From: Pelomyxa schiedti
Taxonomy: Eukaryota > Evosea > Pelobiontida > Pelomyxidae
DNA length: 43,363 nucleotides
Direction of reading: 5' to 3'
Assembly: GCA_020536535.1 (NCBI GenBank)
Contig: JAHLWZ010000031.1
Location: 644-44,006 of the forward strand
Below are positions 1 to 9,056 of this stretch, one piece after another. Under the pieces are notes generated by a model that worked only from the letters and a program-made list of their open reading frames with translations, ran no database searches and was not told the origin of the DNA. The position numbers and the translations under genes are program-made. Position 1 is the stretch's first letter; each line of letters starts with the position of its first letter.

Positions 1-121
1 GATCCAGTCCACCAAGTTCCAAAATTTTTTTGTAAGCATCACCCTTATGTCGTATCAACACAACAACATCAAGCCCTACCCATCGTTCCTTCTCCACCGA
101 AAACAGGCACCTGCAGGTGCC
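1..121. repeat. Direct repeat, copy A (121 bp)
   Basis: Bases 1-121 are identical to 371-491, with no mismatch over 121 positions. Identity stops at base 122 versus 492. Copy A begins at the very first base of the window, so its true left limit is unknown. The 249 bases between the copies (122-370) look like ordinary non-repetitive sequence. Either a tandem duplication of a roughly 370-bp unit or an assembly artefact at a contig end would explain it. Confidence 0.95.
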
Positions 122-370
122 ACACACAGAGCAGTCATGAGTGACTGCTGTGCATCCCTACCCAAGAGTCATGTGTCACAGAAAATGCGCAATACAAAAC
201 TCAAAACACATTCTGGGAAATGCCAAAAAAGTGACCTCAAAAAAAAAAAAAGGTGCAAAACCGAAAAATGTGCTGGTCACTTCATGTTTTGCGCAATTTT
301 TTTCGAGTGACCCTTCCCAAGCCACTTTGCATACTCGCTCAGCGCCCTGTTACTGACACAGGAGCCTCAG

Positions 371-491
371 GATCCAGTCCACCAAGTTCCAAAATTTTTT
401 TGTAAGCATCACCCTTATGTCGTATCAACACAACAACATCAAGCCCTACCCATCGTTCCTTCTCCACCGAAAACAGGCACCTGCAGGTGCC
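371..491. repeat. Direct repeat, copy B (121 bp)
   Basis: Exact second copy of bases 1-121. It is preceded by a G, which completes a GGATCC hexamer at 370-375; copy A starts at the GATCC of the same hexamer. The right part of this copy forms the left arm of the palindrome at 464-503, which copy A lacks. Confidence 0.95.
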
Positions 492-503
492 TGTTTTCGG
501 TGG
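464..503. repeat. 40-bp perfect palindrome
   Basis: The left arm 464-483 is the exact reverse complement of 484-503, with no spacer; the centre is the CTGCAG hexamer at 481-486. Symmetry breaks at 463/504. The left arm belongs to direct repeat copy B, and only the first bases of the right arm are present in copy A. It could be a natural cruciform or hairpin element, or a fold-back join created during cloning or assembly. Confidence 0.9.
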
Positions 504-763
504 TTGCCTCTTTTTCCTCCTTCTCTTTTTTATTGGTTGTGGTGTGTTTCGCTCCAACTTATTTCTGTTTGTTCTGCCTTTAATTACATTTTCCCCCAGG
601 TGTTGGGTTTATGCTGCTGGCACCAGCACTTGCACCTTGATTGGATTATGCTCTTTTTTATTGTAGTGATGCCCCCGTCACAAAAACAAAAACAGTGTTT
701 GATGTTTGAGTGGTTTTAGGTTGCCTTTGTGTTATGGATGACACTCATTTATGATACAGTATG
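504..763. other. Intergenic, nothing convincing
   Basis: This is the sequence downstream of the stop codon of the minus-strand receptor gene. It is T-rich with pyrimidine runs. I see no conserved domain, RNA gene or clear signal in it. Confidence 0.5.
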
Positions 764-3700
764 TTACACATGTGAGAGTTCATTGAGAATAGCACTGAAC
801 TTTGGTCTGTCAGCTGGGCTTCCTGCCCAACACTTTTTCATCAGTGAAAGATACTCACTTGGAAAACCAGCTGCCATAGGAATGGAGGTTAGAGGTGATA
901 CAATCGGGTAAGTCATACTTGTATTGGGAATATCTGGCCTTGCTCCCTGTGAAACCATGTTCACTATCATCAATAGAGGCTTTCCAGCCCATGGGTGTAA
1001 TCCTGTAAGCATTTCCCATAGAATAATTCCAAAGCTGTACACATCTGCTTGCCAGGAAAAGTTCGTACTAGAGAGAACCTCCGGAGCGGACCACACTGGT
1101 GAACCGCATGGTGTCATGTGTGAATTGGAGTGTGTCGATTTGATCCGGCTTAGACCGAAATCACTCAGCTTGACTTCATAATTCTTTGTGAGCTAGAGTC
1201 GGATCAGTGCGAGTATTACCGGAAATTGTGGTACATACAAGAACATTGAGGGACTTCAGGTCCCGATGAATGATAGAGGAGGCATGTAAAAAGCTCATGC
1301 CTTGGGCAATCCCTTTCGCAATGCTCAGCGATCTGCTGACCTGCAGGGGAAGATTCTGGCTATGTTCATTGTCCAGAACATCCCGCAAGTTCCCATTTTC
1401 AACAAGCTCGGTGACTAGGCACATGTTGGGTTGTTCAATGCAGGCACACATCTTGTTTTTATGTTAGTTAACTTGATTACCGACGCTGACATACAAATAG
1501 AACAATATTTGGGTGCCGTAAGTTTCCCAAGATTGATATCTCTCTTAATTGCAGCCGGAAATCATTGACATCTATTTGGTTGTCTTGAGAGTAGAAGAAT
1601 TTGACAGCCACTTCTTGTCCCCGCCATTTTCTTGGCACCATTAGTGAATAAATTACGGCTAGATAAAAGATGTACCCAATAAAAACTTCACCAAAGCTGC
1701 CAGAGCCCAGTTTCTGGTTGCGGTCACATTCAATCTCACGGAATGGGACAATCCATTGTGGTTTGCTTGATTCTGTGGCTTCAAAGAGGTGGTCATCATT
1801 TGATCCACTGCCCTCACTACTGCCCTGCAGTGCTTGTAAGAAACTGTTAGGACTTATAAATGGCATACAGGAGCAAGACCACCAGACATAATCCCCTGAA
1901 ATGTAGAGCCGGAATTGAGGCTTTCCCATTTGCGTGCAGGTAGTAATTTTGTGGAGAACTTATTTGGTGTAAGTTATAAATCTTGATGATAACAAGTACC
2001 TCATAGACAATTTCACTCGTTGCAATGCCCTTCAGCTGCACTTTACCAAGTTCCAGAAATTGCCCAAGCTCCTTGATGTCTTCGTTGTCTTTAACTTGAA
2101 GGTAGACATCTTGACTGCACAAAATCATTCCTCCTACAGCGATTGCCGAGATTCGCGCTGCCTATAGTGTTATAAGAAACTAAACAAAAATAAGTTGTTC
2201 GACAGAACCTTGTTTACATCGTGTCCTGTATAGTCCATTCGATTAACTACTGGGTTGATGCCACAATTTGGTTTCCCTTTTACCCTGTAAGTAAATAGGA
2301 ACGCCGGAGAAAATTTTCAACCTGTGTGAAGTCCCATTCGAACACGAAGTCCTCTAAAAACTGGTTGTTTTGTGTCCTCTAAAAAAACCGGTTAGAGGAA
2401 GAAAGGATAAGAGGTATTACCTTCTTCAACAATTCCACACTCAATCTTTTTAAGTAGCTCTGGGTCCCAGGGAGCATCAAGAAGGTTTTTTTGGGCCTTG
2501 GCACAAAATGAGAGCGCTTTCTCGGGACAAGGGAATGCCAACATGAAGGAATCACCTGTCCAAGGTGAAATTCGTACTAGAATCAAATTCTTACCTTCAG
2601 TTTTTACTTCATAGCCACCTGCTGCATGGTATGATTCACGAATTGTGGTATTATGCAATTCCAAGGCCTCTTTCCTGGAAAAATATTAGCCCCTGATGTT
2701 TGCACTGTTGTGTTGCTACATGAGATCACTGTTCCACTCCCAAATTGTAGTTGATTGCTGTATATCAGTAAATACAATGGTCACTTCCCCAGTGGGAGGG
2801 GGTATTTGAGCAAGAGATGCTTCCTTCTACATTTTTCTTAGACAAAATAATGGAGAACACATAGAAAAGGTTAACATACAGCAAGATCAGTTTCTAGTGA
2901 GTTCATTAGATCGGGCCAGTCTTCAAGTATTTTAGGGAAAGTAGGACGACTGGACGGTGACTTTTCCCAGCACTTTCTCATTAAGTGAAGTAGAGATTTA
3001 GGGGATTTTGAAGGAGCTGCAGGCCGCAAATTTTCGGCCATAATGGCATGTAGAGCGGCCTGTGCGTCCATATTGTTGTAGGGCTGTTGACGTGTGACTA
3101 CTTCCCACACAACAATGCCATAGGAATAAATATCGGACGCAGCCGTAAAAGATTCACCGTTGAGAACTTCTGGTGCTGTCCATAGCAAAGCTCCAAAGCC
3201 ACCTTTCTATTCTCTTGTGAGTTAAAGAATCAAGGGTTTGTAAATAACCTGCGCTCTGAAAGCTCCATCCCCATCGTTTTTTAGAAGAGTAAGGCCAAAA
3301 TCGCTAACCTGCATAAAATGGGAAAGAGAAAGGGTGGGGAGAGGTCTAACTTTGCAATTAAGCTTGCTATCAAGCAGAAGATTATAACTCTTCAAATCTC
3401 CATGGAAAATGGGAGGGGAAAACGTGTGCAGGAATGCCATTCCTGTTGCTGCATCGTGCAATATGGCCAGCTTGGTCGACAACGAGAGAGCAAGAGTTTC
3501 ATTGTGCAAAACACTTGCTAACGATCCATTGGGCATGAACTCAGTGACTATAAGCATATCCTCTCCACTGAGAGAACATCCAAGCCAAAGGACTGTTCAA
3601 TATAAGAAACTTAGAGTGGGTGGAATACAAAGTAGACCTATATTTGGGTGCCTCAGACGCTTCATTGTTTCTACTTCTTTTTCAAATTGATGGAACGCTT

Positions 3701-5890
3701 CCTCTGAAATGCTACTGGTGTTTATTTTCTGGTGGTGAAATGAGTTGCAGAAATTGAAAGGAACGGCCTACCTTCACTGCTACAGGAGTTGCACGCCACA
3801 TTGCCCAGTAGACACAAGCAAATGTACCCTTCCCAAGCAAAGGACCCCATACAAGATCGTGGGAAGAAACGTGAAATGCATTCTCCCCTTTTTCAATTTC
3901 CACTTCCATTATGTGTACTCTCTAATTTCGTTTGTGAGAATGGCTGATTGGAAAGAACGCATACTGCTCGGTGAGGTAGGTACCAGCAAAGAAAAGCCAG
4001 AACAAAAGCAATTATAAGTATTATGGATAAAGGAATGGCAAGTCCGAGAATCAAGCCAGTATGACCTTGCAGGGAATAATTTCATAAAAAAGAAAAGGAG
4101 GTCAAGGATCATACTGCAAGCATGCGGGCCACACGGGTAGTACTGATTCATAATTTGTTGTTCCTCTAACGCGGCAGTATGAAGTGCATCTTGTGGGGTC
4201 ATTTCATCAGTTAGAGCTTTTGAAGGAATGCTCATATGAATTGGTAGTAGTAAATTATACTCCGGCAGTCTACATATGTAATGAGTTCACGTTTTCGAAA
4301 TTGGACTCACCTCCAGAAGTCAGTTGAGAAAGGGAAGTTTGCCGCATATATGGCATTGGCTTCACTGACTTGTGAGAATTCACTAGTAACAAGAACGTCC
4401 TTGCGTGTAGTTAAACCTCCTCGAAGGCCCCATTCCCGTTGTATCTCGTGAGATGACAACCAAACTAAAAAGTCTTTGCTGAGTTGCAGATTGCTAGTGG
4501 CCTAAGCCATACTGCTTAGTAAAATAGAGAAAAGTAGGCTGCTCACCTTATTTATTCCAACGCCCATACCACCTATCATTACATCATTCAGTGCTGGAAC
4601 TCGTGCAAAACCCATATCTGCTGCGTGCAAGCATGCACTTGCACTGTCGCCAATTGGCCACCACCCAACATACGTTATACCCAGCGCCGCAGTTCCATCA
4701 CACAGCTTGGATATAACTTCAACATAACTATCAGATGCACAATCAATTCCACAGGAGCCCTCCCAAAGAAGGTCGCGCGCAAAGGAAAGGGCCTCAGCAT
4801 TTGTGGGGGTATCTAAAATACCACGAATCTGGTAGTTTGAATCATCCCAGATCTTTCCGCCCCAGTCCCAGATTAACTGATTGAGTGCTTAAGGGAAATT
4901 AGTATAACGTGATTAACAACTCATGCTTACTTGTGGCGAATGCATCATAGCAAGCAACAGGGTCCCCACACCATAAAGTTGTGAATCCCTCCTTGGTCGC
5001 ATTCAGAGAAACCAATGTCTTTGAAGTCTCAAGGATGTCATCCCTTTATCACATTAAAGTGATAACTTTGGAGGAGTAACTGCACCATGAACCTGGAACC
5101 GGGATGCTCCAGGCATCAAATAAATCCTTGCGATAGATAAGCATCAGTGTGTCACCAAGTAAACCAAAGCCATAGTAGTGGCCTTGCCTTATATTTACAA
5201 ACTGACCATATGTCCCAATATTATAGAAGTCATCAGCGATAGGCTCCAGCAAATCCGTAACCTTTGTTAATTGCCATTACTCTCAGTTAGCAAAGGAGAA
5301 TGGCAAGTAGGCACAACAAGGTACGAAGAAAAAAAAAACCCAAAGTGCGTTTGTACAACAGGGATAGCTACTACTACTTGTACACCACAAATTTAGTTAG
5401 GTCGTGCACATACATCCACGAGCCATTGCTGTTTGACGAGCTGGCCGATCCACTGACTGTCCCACACCAGCAAATCGGGCCCAGCCCCCACCGCAACCCC
5501 GTTGGCATAATCACTCGCCCACCATTCCGGCACGCTGTGACACGTCTGCTCGTGTGATGGTGTGTGGGTGTGGGTGTGTCCCCCCCCGCGTTAGAAACGA
5601 TCTAGATACAAACAAGTATCGTAGAAACGGAAGACAATCAATCAGACACAAGGGCGAACACGATTTCCCACCAAGAATAGACGACGACAAAAGGGGTGAT
5701 ACGTTACCACGTTGACGGTGCCGCCGTCCCATAAGTCCTTGATCAGCTGGTTCAGAATATAGCACCTGGGCCAATCTACCCAGCCCATGGTCAGCTGGCC
5801 ACTCACAGACACGACTCCCATCATCGTCAAAACGACGACAACCACCACCACCGGCACACCAACACCAACCAACCTCCTTGTTGTTCTCAT
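764..5890 (-). CDS. Receptor-type kinase / class III cyclase / kinase with solute-binding ectodomain
   Basis: Predicted type I membrane receptor of a dozen or more exons. It starts at ATG 5890 with a hydrophobic signal peptide (MRTTRRLVGVGVP, then a V-run). The ectodomain (about 5800-4180) reads as a family 1 extracellular solute-binding fold, with DLLVWDSQWIGQLV, LLGDTLMLIYRKDLF and NQLIWDWGGKIWDD. One membrane span lies near 4060-3990 (GLILGLAIPLSIILIIAF). Kinase 1 (3890-2870) has LGKGTFACVY, VAVK, HGDLKSYN, DFG and APE. The cyclase (2820-2000) has EVTIVFTDIQQST, GGYEVKTEGDSFM and NPVVNRMDYTG, so both metal-binding Asp residues are present. Kinase 2 (1740-764) has LGSGSFGEVF, VAVKFF, HRDLKSLN, LSDFGLSR and APE. 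Both kinases look TKL-type. A solute-sensing receptor making cyclic nucleotide is the likely role; the ligand and the cAMP/cGMP choice cannot be read here. Confidence 0.88.
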
Positions 5891-6141
5891 ACTATTCTTT
5901 TTTGCCGTTGGTGCTGCCTCTAGGGTTTGTTCACCTTTGTTTTGTTTTGGTGTTTGTGTTTGTAAGGTGAAGCAAAAAATGGATCCGAATCGGCGTCGGG
6001 GCCGTTGGTATCGACTGATATGTGCACTTTTTGGGAACATTCACTAACCTCGAACGGTTGGTGGATCACCGTGTTTTCATGAAATTTAGGTTTTACGCTT
6101 TTGTGACTGTCCCACGGTTGGTACGTGACATCAAGCAGTCG

Positions 6142-6759
6142 TTATGAGGATTCGGCACACGGTCGGCACATAGGTTTGTTTTCCACGATGTAGAATTCCG
6201 CACTCGGGAACACTGTCTTGCACTTGGCGCATTTGAAGCAATTCTTGTGGTAGGATCCTCCTAGAACCTATTGTTGTATTAGTGAATTTGGATGTTTGGT
6301 TTGTCCGGGATTACCTTAATGAAACTTCCACTGAGGGGTTGTCCGCATTCGGTACAGATGTTTCCAAGGTGTTGGGCACAGCACTCTTCGGAGCAGTAGA
6401 TATGGCCGTCTTTGCTGACCATGCGGCCCGAAATGACATTACCTTGCCAAACCGGTAAGTAGATCATACCGGAAGGTAAAAGGGAAAAGTACCACACTTC
6501 ACGCAGCAAAGGCAATTTGGATGGTAGAACACCTCTCCGGCAGATACGGCACTGTCATAAATGGGCTAAAAGGAGTAAGAAATGAAAGAAAAAACAAGCT
6601 CGAAACCTCTTTGCACTTTTCGCAGATATGAGCGGGTACACAATGAGTTCTGTAGCAGTTCTGGCAGTAGAGATCATCATTGTGTACATAATAGGTTTGG
6701 ATGTCTCCTTTGCAGATTGCGCACTTCAAACAATCTACGGAAGACATCAGGTGAATTGA

Positions 6760-6791
<32 letters not shown>

Positions 6792-8328
6792 TGAACTCGA
6801 TACCAAAATGCAACAAGATACCATTGCAGTCATAGTGCTGACCTGGTGGTTTGTTTTTTTCGGTTTGTTGGGTTGTAAGAAGAAGAGCAGAAGAACCTTC
6901 AATTGTTTTTGAACACCTGCGGCACACTAATCCCTGTTGCGATTCGGAAGACTCTTGTTCCTGGTGACCTTGTTCTTGCTGGGGTTGAGGTTGTTCCCAA
7001 GCTTGGAATTGTTGCAAGGGAGGTTGCTCGAGCCGTTGTTCAGTTTCACGTTCTTGGAGCAATTGCTGCTCGCGTATTTGTTGTTCGAGCAATTGTTGAT
7101 CGCGTTGCTGTTGCTCACGCTGTTGTTGATCGCGTTGTTGTTGATCGCGCTGTTGTTGTTCTCTTTGCTGTTGCTCCCACTCCCTTTGAACACGTAATTG
7201 TTGTTCTCTTTGCTGTTGCTCGCGTAGTTGCTGCTCTTTCTGTTGTTGCTCCCGTTGATGTTGTTCTCTTTGCTGCTGCTCGGTTGGCTGATGGTCTGCT
7301 GGCTGGGCGGATTTCACAGGAGGAGAATTCAAGCTGTGAAATGGTTAGAAGCGCTAAATAATACAAAAGTATTACTCATTGAGTAGCTCGTCCAACTCTG
7401 TCATAGCATGCTTGACCTCGCCAGTATCTTGTTGTGTCTGGTTAATCATTGTTTCTATATCTTTACAGTAGTCCCATCTTTACATATTGGTTGCTAGTAT
7501 CTTTCCTTATAATTAATAATTAACACTATTTGATATACAGGAGAATCCCTCACCCGAAGTTGCAGGGGTAGGTGTCTGAGAAACCACCTGCACAGCCGGT
7601 TGATGTGAACTAGTACTGCCGGTCGTCACGGGTGCCGCCTTCGCCGTTCCTGTCGCCGTCGCCGTTGGTTGCACCGCGTTGGTAGTAGTAGCAGGGGGCT
7701 TCGTCTCAGTGGCATGTGATGTGCTACTACTAGTAGTAGTGACAGCGGCGGGACTGGCACGCGTCGGTGTGGAACTGTACGATGATGATGATGACGACGA
7801 CGACGAGGAGGAGGAGGAGGCACCGGGGCGCGTGGGGGTCGACGCGGGCGTGGTGGTGGTGGTCTTGGTCACGGGGGTGGCTCCCCGCCCTGGCGTCGTC
7901 GTTGTCGACGCGGTCCCACGCCCACGGCCAGCCGTAGTAGCTACTTTCTGTATCCGGTGGTGAGACGTTGGGTTAGTACCAAGTGTGTGTGAAGGAGGGA
8001 GGGAGGGAGGGGGATTTCGGGTACGCACAGGGGTGAAAGGACGACCAGCTCCCGCCCGGAAGATCGCGCGGTTCAGTCGCTCCTCCTCTGCCTTGAGTCG
8101 TGCTTGCTCATCTGTGTGTGTGGTTAGACATAATGCTACACCCGTGTCGGTACATCGCACCCATTGTCTCTTCGTGTAGCTAACCGTTGATGTTGTTTTG
8201 TTTTTTTGTTTTTTGTTTTCACTTCGGGTTTTTTGTGAAGCCGAGGATTTGAGAGATTCAGAAGGACTGAGGTTCAAGTAGAGAGCATCTGGGTTTGGAC
8301 CTTAAGCACCGCAGAGTCTTTCATTCAT
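6142..8328 (-). CDS. LIM-domain protein with low-complexity N-terminus and Q/R/E stalk
   Basis: A multi-exon gene ending at stop 6144-6142. The C-terminal part carries Cys/His zinc motifs of about three LIM modules: LVCRRCSKTI, then CLKCAICKGDI with YCQNCYRTHC; CEKCKEV with FYHPNCLCCVKC and IYCSEECC; and ICTECGQPL with YHKNCFKCAKC and MCRPCAESS. Before these lie an imperfect QQREQ repeat stalk (about 7050-7300) and an acidic segment, KHAMTELDELLNE. Further upstream is a T/P/S-rich region (about 7550-7950) and RLKAEEERLNRAIF (about 8080). The start is uncertain: the open frame near 8277 has no ATG. ATG 8328 joined by an intron to the exon near 8113 restores frame. LIM proteins usually scaffold actin or adhesion complexes, so a paxillin- or zyxin-like role is an inference. 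Confidence 0.75.
6761..6787. repeat. A27 homopolymer inside a LIM-gene intron
   Basis: Twenty-seven consecutive A on the + strand. On the coding (minus) strand this is T27, just upstream of an intron acceptor in the LIM gene, where it serves as an extreme polypyrimidine tract. Homopolymers of this length are prone to sequencing length errors, but an intronic position makes an error harmless to the reading frame. Confidence 0.85.
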
Positions 8329-8385
8329 AAATGTGCGATTCCTGAGTGCCCATTCGATCATTAAGAGCAATAACAAATTAAAGTG
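8329..8385. promoter_or_regulatory. Short divergent intergenic region
   Basis: If the LIM gene starts at 8328, only 57 bases separate its start codon from that of the rightward thioredoxin-like gene at 8386. Both promoters must therefore lie here or overlap the neighbouring genes. No specific element is recognisable. Confidence 0.35.
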
Positions 8386-9018
8386 ATGCACGTGGCTGTA
8401 TTGATTGTGGTGGTGGCGTGCGCGGCATACGCGAGTAGCGAGGCCCCTCCTTCTCCATCCAACAGCGGCGGTGTCGACGTGGTCCCGGCCGCGCTGTACG
8501 ACTCGGCCATCGCGCAGCACCCCAAGGCTGTGTGGCTGGTCCTGTTCTCCGACTCGCGCGTACCCCTCAGCCCCTCCGAGTCCCGCGCCCTCGCCGCCCT
8601 CGCCGACGTGAGCCGCGTCCTCAACAAGCACATCTGCTCGGGCATGCTCTCCATCGCCCACGTCGACTGCGCCCCCCCCGCCGCGTCCCCCTCGGACGGC
8701 GCCAGCATCGTCGGCAGCGCAGCGGGGTGCGACACGTGGCAGTACCACCACGAGCGCAGCAGCCGAGACCCCGAGTACGAGGTGCCGCCGACCGCAGAGA
8801 TCGTCGTCGGCGGCATGCCCGCCACGCTGGGCACATCGGGCCGAGCCCGCTACACACGGACCGGGGACTGGATCACCCTAGTGCAGGCCGAGATGGCGGG
8901 GCCAGGGCAGGTACCGCGGGGGCACGGGCCAGCGCCGCCGCGGCCCCCGCCCCCACCCGATCAGGCAACAGCGCCAGAACAGCAGCAGGGCGAAAGGCAA
9001 CCAAAGTCCGAATTATAA
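8386..9018 (+). CDS. ER-resident thioredoxin-like (PDI-related) protein lacking CXXC
   Basis: A single exon encoding about 210 residues, from ATG 8386 to stop 9016-9018. It begins with a signal peptide (MHVAVLIVVVACAAYASS) and ends in KSEL, which resembles the KDEL/HDEL retrieval signal, so location in the ER lumen is likely. Residues about 35-170 resemble a thioredoxin fold: KAVWLVLFSDSRV for the beta strand before the active site, LNKHICSG and IAHVDC, then VPPTAEIVVGG and YTRTGDW. The usual CXXC is absent, so a chaperone or scaffold role is more likely than a redox one. A P-rich and Q-rich tail precedes the KSEL. GC content is visibly higher than in the neighbours. It converges on the BRCT gene, 38 bases downstream. 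Confidence 0.7.
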   Translation: MHVAVLIVVVACAAYASSEAPPSPSNSGGVDVVPAALYDSAIAQHPKAVWLVLFSDSRVPLSPSESRALAALADVSRVLNKHICSGMLSIAHVDCAPPAASPSDGASIVGSAAGCDTWQYHHERSSRDPEYEVPPTAEIVVGGMPATLGTSGRARYTRTGDWITLVQAEMAGPGQVPRGHGPAPPRPPPPPDQATAPEQQQGERQPKSEL

Positions 9019-9056
9019 CACCATTTTCCGGGTCTTTTTTTGGCCATCAGGATTGG

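Noticed and set aside
339-557. Minus-strand open frame containing WVGLDVVVLIRHKGDAYKKI across repeat copy B
   Set aside because: The segment looks protein-like, but there is no ATG, it runs through the palindrome, and the frame closes soon after the repeat. It may be a fragment of a gene extending beyond the left edge; not supportable as a gene.
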